Counted from the stretch's first letter, positions 1 to 7,111 are shown. The stretch is 10,067 nucleotides of DNA from Flavobacteriaceae bacterium (GCA_002702745.1 PABM01000005.1:1-10067); one strand, 5' to 3'. Notes: a model not told the origin generated them from the letters alone. A program made the numbers and translations.

Positions 1-757
1 CTTCAATAATTGATAATGACTTTTTAAAAAATTTATTCCCTTTCTTTAATTTATTCTTTGAGTTAATTGCGTGTAGTATCACAATTTTTTGGTTGAAAGA
101 TTTACCATCTTCATTTAATGTATCAATATCAATAGGATTAGGTATCAATCCAAGATATTTTTTGGAATTGACGTAAGGAATATGATAATCTAAGTCTGAA
201 GAGATGATTCCTTGAATATTTTGTGCAATATAATTACTTAGTTTGCTGTGATCTGAATCCAGATACTTTAATATGTGTCGGTATTCTTTTTTTAAAGAAT
301 TATTTTCAAAATAAGGGGTTAGTATGGAGTATTTAAATTTTTTATCATACGCATAACTTATACTTTTATGATCCACACCACAGGCTAATAAGAAAACTTT
401 CTTGTTATTTTTAAAAACATGTTTTAGAAGGCTAATTTCTAAATTTGCTGATGTATTAAATGGCCTTTCGTTTATGAGCTGTACAATATCAAAATCAGCT
501 AATTTTTTTATTATTTTTTTGGATTTAAAATAGATCTCTAATTCGTTTAAACTAAACTTAAAAACCTTGTCTATGATTTTAGCAATAATCTTTAAATATT
601 TGTTTTCAAAAATCGTTGACTTTATTAAAATATCTACATCATATTTTTTAAAACCATCTCCACTTCCAAGCAGAATAACTTCGTGACCCAGATTTAACAA
701 TCCTTTTTTTAAAGAATTATGAAGATTGCTATATTCTCCAATAAGTAAGATTTTCAT
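1..757 (-). CDS. GT-B-like glycosyltransferase, 3' end cut by window edge
   Basis: Translating the minus strand from the ATG at 757-755 gives 252 uninterrupted residues that run off the left edge, so the C-terminus is missing. The N-terminus MKILLIGEYSNLH is a first Rossmann strand and loop typical of GT-B enzymes. Around residues 213-220 lies LGLIPNPI, the inter-domain segment, followed by a second-domain strand IVILHAINSKN and a KG pair (residues 224-240), as in GT4-like transferases where nucleotide sugar binds. The acceptor and sugar cannot be read from sequence. The gene diverges from the GT2/ketoisomerase pair with only 36 bases between starts, and probably belongs to the same O-antigen or capsule locus. 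There is no Shine-Dalgarno; a -7 promoter candidate lies 21 bases upstream of the start. The call of a glycosyltransferase is fairly secure; the exact family is not. Confidence 0.75.
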   Translation of the reverse strand, partial: MKILLIGEYSNLHNSLKKGLLNLGHEVILLGSGDGFKKYDVDILIKSTIFENKYLKIIAKIIDKVFKFSLNELEIYFKSKKIIKKLADFDIVQLINERPFNTSANLEISLLKHVFKNNKKVFLLACGVDHKSISYAYDKKFKYSILTPYFENNSLKKEYRHILKYLDSDHSKLSNYIAQNIQGIISSDLDYHIPYVNSKKYLGLIPNPIDIDTLNEDGKSFNQKIVILHAINSKNKLKKGNKFFKKSLSIIE

Positions 758-777
758 TATATTGTTCTCAGTACTGT

Positions 778-785
778 CAAATATA
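778..785 (-). promoter_or_regulatory. Candidate -7 promoter element for the leftward glycosyltransferase gene
   Basis: On the minus strand these bases read TATATTTG, an exact match to the Bacteroidota -7 consensus TAnnTTTG. It sits 20 bases before the start at 757, giving a leader of roughly 10-15 bases. A TTG that could be the -33 element occurs at 802-800, but the spacing (about 14 bases) is shorter than usual. The -33 region would lie inside the opposing CDS. The element is short and the DNA AT-rich, so a chance match is possible. Confidence 0.4.
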
Positions 786-793
786 ATTTTTTA

Positions 794-1615
794 ATGACAC
801 AAGTATTAAAAAAATCAAATAATTTACAGATCTTAATTTCTACAAAAGGGAAAAAGGACTTGTCATTTTTATATAAAATGTTTAAGAACTGCAACTTAAT
901 AGATTATTCCATTTTAGTTGTTGATCAATCTGAATCGGAAAAAGATTTGAGTACTATTTCTGAAAAATTTGATATAAAATATTATAACATTCAGGCAAAT
1001 GGCTTATCAAACAGTAGAAATTTTGCAATTTCAAAATCAAGCGGTGATATATGTCTATTATGTGACGATGATGTTGTCTATGAAAAAGATTTCTATAAAA
1101 TTATAATAAACTCATTCTATCAAAATGACTCTGATGTAATTACTTATTATGCAAAAAATAATAATAGCTCTCTTTTTAAAAATTATCCTTCCGTGACCAA
1201 TCATAATTACAAATCCATCTCATATATAAATTCTTTTTTAATAGCATTTAAAAGGGAAAAGATTTTTGCTAATAATATTAAATTTGACCCTCTGTTTGGG
1301 CTTGGTGCTGTATTTGAAACGGCAGATGAATACATTTTTTTAAGAAATATTCTTGAAAAAAACCTAAGTATAATATCTTGCCCTAAGGTTATTCTAACTC
1401 ACCCCACAGAAAGCTCAGGTCAAGATGCTGGTATTGATAAAAATATTTTTGCAAGGGCGGCAATTTTTTATAAGTTTTATGGTTATTTGTCTTATGTCAA
1501 GCTCATACATCATATTTTTTTGTTAAAGAAAAAAAATATGATATATTTTTATGAAATTATACCGAAGTTTTTGGTAGGAATTAAAGGAATTAAAAAATTT
1601 AAATCATTAAAATGA
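794..1615 (+). CDS. Family 2 (GT-A fold) glycosyltransferase
   Basis: The 273-residue protein opens with the GT2 strand LQILISTKG (residues 11-19) and continues with ILVVDQSESE (40-49), the nucleotide-binding half of the GT-A fold. GLSNSRN (70-76) matches the conserved GLs.aRN turn, and CDDDVVYEKDF (90-100) carries the DxD-type metal and nucleotide-sugar site at D91-D93. The remainder, with hydrophobic and Lys-rich C-terminal stretches, is probably the acceptor-binding part with peripheral membrane contact. ATG 794 is the first ATG after an in-frame stop at 746-748; no SD is present. The stop overlaps the next gene's start in ATGA (1612-1615), so the two are translationally coupled. The coupling to a QdtA-like ketoisomerase suggests it adds a deoxy-amino sugar or a neighbouring residue to an O-antigen or capsule repeat; the donor is unknown. 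Confidence 0.82.
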   Translation: MTQVLKKSNNLQILISTKGKKDLSFLYKMFKNCNLIDYSILVVDQSESEKDLSTISEKFDIKYYNIQANGLSNSRNFAISKSSGDICLLCDDDVVYEKDFYKIIINSFYQNDSDVITYYAKNNNSSLFKNYPSVTNHNYKSISYINSFLIAFKREKIFANNIKFDPLFGLGAVFETADEYIFLRNILEKNLSIISCPKVILTHPTESSGQDAGIDKNIFARAAIFYKFYGYLSYVKLIHHIFLLKKKNMIYFYEIIPKFLVGIKGIKKFKSLK

Positions 1616-2025
1616 ATACTATTGAGGATGTAAAAATTATAGATATTCCTAAAATTATTGACCCAAAAGGTAGAGGGAAGCTTTCAGTTGTTGAAAAAGA
1701 CATAATTCCTTTTAATATCAAAAGAGTTTATTATTTATATGATATACCCAGTGATGCCTATAGAGGAGGTCATGCCCACAAGAATTTAATTCAATTTATG
1801 ATACCACTTAGTGGTAGTTTTGAAGTGCTATTGGATGATGGAATAAATAAGAAGAAAATTATGCTTAATAAGCCAAATAAAGGTTTGTTAATCCCCCAAG
1901 GAATTTGGAGGGAAATGGATAATTTTTCATCCGGTGCAATATGCATGGTTTTAGCTTCTGAAAATTATGAAGAATCTGATTATTTTAGAGATTATAGTGA
2001 ATTCCAAAAATCTAAAATCAATTAA
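1612..2025 (+). CDS. QdtA/FdtA-type dTDP-4-keto-6-deoxyglucose 3,4-ketoisomerase (WxcM-like cupin)
   Basis: This 137-residue protein matches the WxcM-like/FdtA single-domain cupin family in length and motif order. DPKGRGKLSVVE (17-28) and IKRVYYLYDIP (36-46) are followed by RGGHAHK (51-57), whose histidines are the family's active-site signature. IPLSGSFEVLLDDG (64-77) and GLLIPQGIWREM (91-102) are the cupin strands. Family members isomerise dTDP-4-keto-6-deoxyglucose to the 3-keto sugar, the step before 3-transamination to Qui3NAc or Fuc3NAc. Sequence alone does not tell which C4 epimer (QdtA or FdtA type) is made. It is coupled to the upstream GT2 gene by an ATGA overlap. The aminotransferase, acetyltransferase and RmlA/RmlB genes it would need are not in the window. 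Its last 8 bases overlap the end of the convergent gene. Confidence 0.85.
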   Translation: MNTIEDVKIIDIPKIIDPKGRGKLSVVEKDIIPFNIKRVYYLYDIPSDAYRGGHAHKNLIQFMIPLSGSFEVLLDDGINKKKIMLNKPNKGLLIPQGIWREMDNFSSGAICMVLASENYEESDYFRDYSEFQKSKIN

Positions 2026-2893
2026 TTTTACATATATAATTTAGTCTGTAGATATCGAACAAAAATAAATTTGGATTTTCTTTATATAGATTTTGTTCGA
2101 TTTTGTCCCTAAAAATATTTGTTAATTTTATGAAAATATCCTTCAAAAAAAGCGAATCTATAACTCTATATACTTTTAGTAAGGAAATGCTATGTTTTTC
2201 TAATTTACCTTGTTTGTAGCACTTTACAATATTGTCTAAGGCTTGGTTAGTTTTACGAATAAAAATTGAGTTTTCGTCAATATTCTCAATCAAAACGGGA
2301 TTATCAAAATGTATAATATCAATATTCTTTTTTTTAAGAATTGAACCAAAAATATAATCGTTTCCGTAGGATACACTCTCTATTTTAGATAAGGTTTCAA
2401 TTATTGCATCCCTTTTACACATAAAATTTCTTGAGGAGATATATTTAAATGGGTTTTTATTTCTTTTAATTGAATTAATTTCTTCTCTTTTTTTTCCAAA
2501 CGTATATCTCAAACCACAATTACTATTTTCAGATTTTTTATAAACACTTCCTCCAAAAAATATCGTTCCTTTATCTATAAGGGATGTGTAATTTTTTAAA
2601 AAACTTTCACTAACTGGATTTGTATCAACATCAATAAATAGTAACCAATTATATTGGGAGTTTTCAGCTAATAAAAGTCTATTCTTAATTCTGCCAAGAT
2701 TTTTTTTGGATTCAATAAATCTTGAATTTGTCAATAAATTAATTTTCTGGTTTGTTTCATTCTTTGATGAAAATGATGCATCATCGATACAAATTATTTC
2801 AAAACTTATGTTAAGTATTAATGCTTGCTTCTCTAATTTACTCACAAGTGGGTATGCATTATAATCGTAGCAAGGAATTAAAATCGAAATCAT
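2018..2893 (-). CDS. Family 2 glycosyltransferase, last gene of the namZ-ftsE operon
   Basis: The 291-residue protein begins MISILIPCYDYN, the GT2 first strand, followed by IICIDDAS (33-40) with the conserved aspartates. KKNLGRIKNR (63-72) is the conserved NLG.g.aRN-like turn, and LLFIDVDTNP (84-93) contains the DxD motif (D88-D90). No transmembrane segment is obvious, so it probably acts on the cytoplasmic face. Its start overlaps the upstream ATPase stop in ATGA (2893-2890), so it is translationally coupled to the FtsE-like gene. I recall a GT2 gene of this type beside ftsE in other Flavobacteriia, which suggests an envelope role conserved with that ATPase rather than membership of the variable polysaccharide locus. 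The acceptor and sugar are unknown. Its 3' end overlaps the ketoisomerase end by 8 bp and contains the inverted repeat at 2054-2101. Confidence 0.8.
   Translation of the reverse strand: MISILIPCYDYNAYPLVSKLEKQALILNISFEIICIDDASFSSKNETNQKINLLTNSRFIESKKNLGRIKNRLLLAENSQYNWLLFIDVDTNPVSESFLKNYTSLIDKGTIFFGGSVYKKSENSNCGLRYTFGKKREEINSIKRNKNPFKYISSRNFMCKRDAIIETLSKIESVSYGNDYIFGSILKKKNIDIIHFDNPVLIENIDENSIFIRKTNQALDNIVKCYKQGKLEKHSISLLKVYRVIDSLFLKDIFIKLTNIFRDKIEQNLYKENPNLFLFDIYRLNYICKIN
2054..2101 (+). terminator. Candidate hairpin terminator for the rightward polysaccharide pair, inside the opposing CDS
   Basis: A perfect 11-bp inverted repeat, ATCGAACAAAA at 2054-2064 and TTTTGTTCGAT at 2091-2101, encloses a 26-base loop. 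It starts 28 bases after the ketoisomerase stop and is followed by a short T-rich run (TTTTGT to 2106). It lies wholly within the C-terminal coding part of the leftward glycosyltransferase. The long loop and weak T-tract make it a poor classical intrinsic terminator; it could instead stabilise a 3' end. No other terminator-like structure follows the rightward genes. Confidence 0.35.
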
Positions 2894-3594
2894 TGGTATG
2901 CAGTTTCTATATTTAACTCATTTGGCTGTATTTCATCAATTTTTCCGTCTTTACATCTTAATATTCTACCTCTATATTTTTTTAAAAGAATGAAATCATG
3001 TGTTGCCATCACAATAGTATTTCCATTTTGATTTATTTCCTGAAGCACATCCATAATATCAATACTGCTTTTAGGATCTAAATTTCCGGTGGGTTCGTCA
3101 GCAATAATTATTTCAGGTTCATTCAGTAAAGACCTTGCAATTGCAACCTTTTGTTTCTGACCACCTGAAAGTTGACTAGGATATTTATCAGTTAGATTTG
3201 AAATATGAACTTTTTCTAAACACGAATTAATTCTTTCTTTAATCTTGTTTTTATTGCTCCAGCCAGTTGCATTTAAAACAAACTCTAAATTTTTATAAAT
3301 AGTTCTATCCTTTAATAGCTGAAAGTCTTGAAATATTATACCGATTTTTCTTCTTAAGTAGGGAATTTCTTTTTCACTAATTGTTCTAAGATTTGTATCA
3401 GAAATTTTGGCTTCACCCTTTATGATTTTATTCTCTGAGTACATTGATTTTAAAATACTTGATTTCCCTGAACCAGTTTTTCCAATTAAAAAAATAAATT
3501 CTCCTTGATTAATTGTTAATGACAGGTCTGATATTTTTAAATCAGAGTCCAATTTTACTTCAACATTATTATATTCTAAGATATTTTTATTCAT
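2890..3594 (-). CDS. ftsE: FtsE-type ABC transporter ATPase
   Basis: This is a complete ABC ATPase of 234 residues. Walker A is GKTGSGKS (38-45), the Q-loop is in GIIFQDFQLL (85-94), the signature is LSGGQ (142-146), Walker B is IIIADE (162-167), the D-loop is NLD (171-173) and the H-loop histidine is H199. IGIIFQDFQLLKDRTIYKN and the short C-terminus resemble Bacteroidota FtsE more than LolD, although both are close relatives. FtsE with the permease FtsX couples cytoplasmic ATP hydrolysis to periplasmic peptidoglycan hydrolases at the division site. No ftsX is in the window. The gene starts 9 bases after namZ ends and overlaps the downstream glycosyltransferase by 4 bases, so the three are one operon. 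Co-transcription with a cell-wall hydrolase fits an envelope-remodelling role. LolD or another MacB-type partner, including for the divergent permease at 4795, remains possible. Confidence 0.82.
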   Translation of the reverse strand: MNKNILEYNNVEVKLDSDLKISDLSLTINQGEFIFLIGKTGSGKSSILKSMYSENKIIKGEAKISDTNLRTISEKEIPYLRRKIGIIFQDFQLLKDRTIYKNLEFVLNATGWSNKNKIKERINSCLEKVHISNLTDKYPSQLSGGQKQKVAIARSLLNEPEIIIADEPTGNLDPKSSIDIMDVLQEINQNGNTIVMATHDFILLKKYRGRILRCKDGKIDEIQPNELNIETAYQ

Positions 3595-3603
3595 AAAAAA
3601 TTT

Positions 3604-4809
3604 CTAATAAATTAAATATTTCATTCTCATTTTTTTATAAATATCCAACTTTTTTTTCCAAGATTGAATTATTTTTTTTTCAGAAAGCCCACTCATAATT
3701 TGATTTTTCAAACTTTTGGTTCCAGCAAGTTTATCAAAATAATTATTGAAAAAGTTTTGTTTATCATTGGTATCTGAGTAAGCGTTTAATAAGAATGATA
3801 AATCAAACTTATCTAGTTTTTTATTTTCTGATAAATTTTTACCGAAGCATAATACATTTTCATGTTTTGGATATTTTGATCCACTATTTTTTTTTGGAGT
3901 AAATCTGAAGTTGTTTTTCTCCTTATTCAAATAAGGGCTGCCGTAAATTTGAAATTGCATTTCAGTCCCTCTTCCTGCACTTACATTGGTACCCTCAAAT
4001 AGACACAAAGACGGATAGAGGTTTATTGATTTCCAGTTAGGTAAATTAGGAGACGGAAGGATTGGTAAATCATAAGTCACTTTTCTGTTATAATTTTTTA
4101 ATTCGATAATAGTTATGTTTGATTTCATATTATTGTTTAACCAACCCTCATTATTAATCATTTTAGCATATTCACCTATAGTTAGACCATAGATAATGGG
4201 AACCTCATGCATCCCCACAAAACTCTGATTTTCCAAATCTAAAACTGGTCCATCCACATAATGAGCATTTGGATTTGGCCTATCCATCACTATCAATGGG
4301 ATATTATTTCTTGCAGATGCTTCCATCACATAATGCAGTGTAGAAATATGTGTGTAAAATCTAACTCCTACGTCCTGAATATCAAAAATTAAAATATCAA
4401 TTTCATTTAGATCATAATCATCAATCTCACCATACTTTCTATTTTTCCCGTGTAATGAAACAATTTTTATACCTGTTTTAATATCAATTTCGTCGTTAAT
4501 ATTGGCCCCATTAGGCTCAGTACCTCTGAAGCCATGCTCAGGAGCGAAAATTTTTCTAATATCAAAATCTAATTTAATTAAGGAATCAACCAAATGCGTG
4601 TGCTCTAAGTTTTTCTTAAATATCACTGAGGTATGATTTGCAACTATTCCAATCCTTTTATTTTTTAATAGATTTTCATATTTCGATATTTGGTTTGCAC
4701 CAACAATAATATTAGATTTAACATTATTAGTTTCACTTATAGGATAGGTTGAAAAAATAAAATAAAGTGATATAAATAAAAAAAGAACTGAATTTTGAAT
4801 TTTGAACAT
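3604..4809 (-). CDS. namZ: NamZ-type exo-beta-N-acetylmuramidase (DUF1343 / GH171)
   Basis: The 401-residue protein carries the DUF1343 landmarks in order: KRIGIVANHTSV (51-62), IFAPEHGFRG (87-96), FDIQDVGVRFYTHI (142-155), MDRPNPN (175-181), LPSPNLPNW (251-259) and FEGTNVSAGRGTE (271-283). Characterised members (Bacillus YbbC/NamZ, Tannerella NamZ) remove terminal MurNAc from the non-reducing end of peptidoglycan fragments. The N-terminus has a short basic stretch, a hydrophobic core (8-24) and polar residues after it, a likely signal peptide for export to the periplasm; there is no lipobox cysteine. ATG 4809 is chosen because it precedes the signal peptide and no other Met follows nearby. 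The first 15 bases overlap the divergent permease start. It heads the operon with ftsE and a GT2 gene and may serve wall recycling or remodelling. Confidence 0.88.
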   Translation of the reverse strand: MFKIQNSVLFLFISLYFIFSTYPISETNNVKSNIIVGANQISKYENLLKNKRIGIVANHTSVIFKKNLEHTHLVDSLIKLDFDIRKIFAPEHGFRGTEPNGANINDEIDIKTGIKIVSLHGKNRKYGEIDDYDLNEIDILIFDIQDVGVRFYTHISTLHYVMEASARNNIPLIVMDRPNPNAHYVDGPVLDLENQSFVGMHEVPIIYGLTIGEYAKMINNEGWLNNNMKSNITIIELKNYNRKVTYDLPILPSPNLPNWKSINLYPSLCLFEGTNVSAGRGTEMQFQIYGSPYLNKEKNNFRFTPKKNSGSKYPKHENVLCFGKNLSENKKLDKFDLSFLLNAYSDTNDKQNFFNNYFDKLAGTKSLKNQIMSGLSEKKIIQSWKKKLDIYKKMRMKYLIY

Positions 4810-6027
4810 TTTTTATCAAAAAGAATTTTAAGTGCTAGATCTTATAAAAATAGTATTTCAGCTCCAATAATAAAAATTGGGGTTACTGCAATTTCTATTG
4901 GCATGATTGTAATGATTGTTTCGGTAGGTGTTGGAATCGGAATGCAAAAGGAAATTAAGGATAAGATTTCCGCATTTGAGGGAGATATTTCAATCCAAAG
5001 CTTCAACAATACAATTAATGAAAACGCTATTAACCCCATATTACCTTCAGGAGAATTTCTAGAAGATTTAAGAAAATTTCGAGGGATTAAAAATTTTGAT
5101 AAGATAATTTCAAAATTTGGAATAGTTAGAACTTTAAATGATTTTGATGGGCTTTATTTCAAGGGGGTTGAAAAGGGTTATGATTTCAGTAGAATTGAAA
5201 GATATATTATTGAGGGAACTAATCCTGTTTATTCTGAGGGTTTCTCAAATGATGTTTTAATCTCAAAAACATTATCAAATAAATTAAATTTAGAATTAGG
5301 TGATAGTTTTCAAATGTTATTTTCAAAATCTGAAAACCCCAAACCGTCTATACTAAGATTACAGGTTGTTGGAGTTTTTAATTCAGGTTTTCAAGAGCTT
5401 GATTCAAAATATATTTTTGGAGATATAAATCAAATTAGAAGGATTTTAAAATGGGAGAATGATGAAATTAGTTCAATTGAAATTCAATTGAATGAACAAT
5501 CAAACCTGGAACTAATCAGCGAAGAAATATATTTAAATTCTCCTTCAGAATTCGATGTGATTACAACAAAGGAAAAATATTTTTCTGTTTATGAATGGAT
5601 AGATCTTTTTGATAAAAATATATATGCTATAATATTTATTATGATTGTTGTAGCATCTATAAATATTATTTCTGTTTTAGTTGTTTTAATTTTAGAAAGA
5701 ACAAATATGATAGGAGTTTTAAAGGCTCTGGGAATCACAAATTTTTCACTACAGAAATTTTTTATCTACACATCCTCTTATTTAATTTTTATAGGAATTT
5801 TAATTGGGAATATTTTTGGATTACTGATTCTTTTTACTCAAGAGAAATATAAAATTATTTCTCTTGATCCTAAAATATATTATGTTGATAGTGTTCCAAT
5901 TCATATAGAATTATTTCACATAATCTCTTTAAACCTAATTGCTTTTATCTTATGTGTTTTGTCGATTTTTATTCCAAGTCTATTGGTCTCAAGAATTAAC
6001 CCAAAAGATTCGATTAAATTTAACTAA
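4795..6027 (+). CDS. LolC/LolE-family ABC transporter permease (TTG start)
   Basis: This 410-residue protein has the four-helix MacB/LolC/FtsX layout: TM1 about 24-50, a large periplasmic domain about 51-270, and TM2 276-300, TM3 322-347, TM4 373-398. ERTNMIGVLKALG (301-313) is the cytoplasmic coupling loop of LolC/E proteins, and DPKIYYVDSVPI (358-369) is the late periplasmic motif of the same family. These permeases extract lipoproteins from the inner membrane with LolD. The start is TTG at 4795: a stop at 4789-4791 leaves only ATT 4792 or TTG 4795, the next Met is inside TM1, and the resulting N-terminus MNFEHFLSKRIL matches what I recall for flavobacterial members. No LolD lies beside it; the FtsE-like ATPase 1.2 kb away on the other strand is the only ATPase in view. 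Function in lipoprotein release is inferred from family. Confidence 0.85.
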   Translation: MNFEHFLSKRILSARSYKNSISAPIIKIGVTAISIGMIVMIVSVGVGIGMQKEIKDKISAFEGDISIQSFNNTINENAINPILPSGEFLEDLRKFRGIKNFDKIISKFGIVRTLNDFDGLYFKGVEKGYDFSRIERYIIEGTNPVYSEGFSNDVLISKTLSNKLNLELGDSFQMLFSKSENPKPSILRLQVVGVFNSGFQELDSKYIFGDINQIRRILKWENDEISSIEIQLNEQSNLELISEEIYLNSPSEFDVITTKEKYFSVYEWIDLFDKNIYAIIFIMIVVASINIISVLVVLILERTNMIGVLKALGITNFSLQKFFIYTSSYLIFIGILIGNIFGLLILFTQEKYKIISLDPKIYYVDSVPIHIELFHIISLNLIAFILCVLSIFIPSLLVSRINPKDSIKFN

Positions 6028-6057
6028 ATAATAGCTTTTTTATAAAATACATTAAAT

Positions 6058-6065
6058 TATATTTG
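6058..6065 (+). promoter_or_regulatory. Candidate -7 promoter element for the CBS-like gene
   Basis: TATATTTG is an exact match to TAnnTTTG. Transcription from it would begin near 6070, only a few bases before the ATG at 6075, giving a very short leader. The element covers the upstream TTG at 6063, which argues against that codon as the translation start. The -33 region at about 6034-6043 is T-rich but lacks a clear TTTG. It lies 31 bases after the permease stop, so the gene could also be read from upstream. Confidence 0.5.
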
Positions 6066-6074
6066 CAACTCGAA

Positions 6075-7052
6075 ATGAGTTACTTCAATAATTTAACTGA
6101 ATCTATAGGTAATACACCCATAGTAATATTAAATAATATTACTAAAAATCTACCATGCAGTGTCTGGGCAAAATATGAAACGTTTAACCCCGGAAATTCT
6201 GTAAAGGATAGAATTGGTTTAAATATGATTATTGAGGCGGAAAATAAAGGCTATCTTAAACCTGGAGGAACTATTATTGAAGGTACTTCTGGAAATACAG
6301 GGATGGGACTTGCCATTGCGTCTATCTCTAGAGGTTATAAATGTATTTTTGTTACTAGTGATAAGCAATCTCAAGAAAAAGCAGATATTTTAAAAGCTTT
6401 TGGTGCTGATGTAATAGTCTGTCCAACAGATGTTGAGCCTGATGACCCCAGGTCATATTATTCTGTTTCAAAGAAGTTGTCTGAAGAAACAGAAAATTCT
6501 TGGTATGTAAACCAATACGATAATTTAAGTAACAGAATGACACATTATGAATCTACTGGTCCTGAAATTTGGGATCAAACTGACGGAAAAGTTACTCATT
6601 TTGTAGTTGGAGTAGGAACCGGGGGTACCATTTCAGGTGTTGGTAAATTCTTAAAAGAAAAAAATCCAAATATAAAAATTTGGGGTGTCGATGCTTACGG
6701 ATCAGTTCTTAAAAAATACCATGAAACAGGTGTTTTTGATAAGACTGAAATCTATCCCTATATAACTGAAGGTATTGGAGAAGATATGATTCCTAAAAAT
6801 ATTGATTTTGATATAATCGATGGATTCACTAAAGTTACTGATAAAGATGCTGCTGTCTTTTGTCGAGAGTTGTTAAAACAAGAAGGGATGTTTTTGGGGA
6901 ATTCAGCGGGTGCGGCCATAAAAGGGGTATTACAGTTAAAAGACCAGTTTAATCCTGATGATTTAGTAGTAGTTCTCTTTCACGATCATGGGAGTCGTTA
7001 TTTAAAAAAAATATACAATGATGATTGGATGCAAGAGATGGGTTACATGTAA
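6075..7052 (+). CDS. Cystathionine beta-synthase / cysteine synthase-like PLP enzyme
   Basis: The 325-residue fold-type II PLP enzyme starts MSYFNNLTESIGNTPIV. NPGNSVKDR contains the PLP-binding lysine K44, TSGNTG (71-76) is the substrate-binding loop and GTGGTISG (181-188) is the phosphate-binding loop. EGIGEDMIP (223-231) and the ending SRYLKKIYNDDWM resemble cystathionine beta-synthase catalytic cores more than CysK. There is no C-terminal Bateman (CBS) domain pair, so the enzyme should not be regulated that way. It would condense serine or an activated serine with homocysteine or sulfide in the cytoplasm, linking serine to cysteine and methionine metabolism; which substrate is used cannot be read from sequence. 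The frame extends to a TTG at 6063, but ATG 6075 is preferred because it matches the family N-terminus and the promoter element overlaps that TTG. The next gene follows after 59 bases. Confidence 0.88.
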   Translation: MSYFNNLTESIGNTPIVILNNITKNLPCSVWAKYETFNPGNSVKDRIGLNMIIEAENKGYLKPGGTIIEGTSGNTGMGLAIASISRGYKCIFVTSDKQSQEKADILKAFGADVIVCPTDVEPDDPRSYYSVSKKLSEETENSWYVNQYDNLSNRMTHYESTGPEIWDQTDGKVTHFVVGVGTGGTISGVGKFLKEKNPNIKIWGVDAYGSVLKKYHETGVFDKTEIYPYITEGIGEDMIPKNIDFDIIDGFTKVTDKDAAVFCRELLKQEGMFLGNSAGAAIKGVLQLKDQFNPDDLVVVLFHDHGSRYLKKIYNDDWMQEMGYM

Positions 7053-7111
7053 ATTAATTTTTAAAAATCTATTTTTTTTCTCATATTGTAATCTTCATTC
7101 AAAAACTTAGC

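Noticed and set aside
2018..2028. Both convergent proteins end in Lys-Ile-Asn
   Set aside because: This follows from the palindromic ATTAAT shared by the two overlapping ends; a coincidence of the junction, not homology.
4842..5039. 65-codon minus-strand open frame rich in Ile and Pro
   Set aside because: It lies opposite TM1 and the first periplasmic stretch of the permease; its composition is the mirror of that coding sequence and it has no family features.
5472..5492. Two copies of the palindrome TTCAATTGAA, 11 bases apart
   Set aside because: It falls in codons for an alternating strand (SSIEIQLNE) of the permease domain; AT-rich codon use for I-E-I-Q produces it readily, and no third copy or operator context is seen.
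6355..6543. 62-codon minus-strand open frame
   Set aside because: It lies within the CBS-like gene, whose frame carries all family motifs; it has low-complexity His/Leu/Gln content and no start signals.
7057..7079. ATTTTTAAAAAT followed by T8 after the CBS-like gene, as a possible terminator
   Set aside because: It is an A/T-only palindrome with no loop and no GC pairs; too weak to call in DNA this AT-rich.
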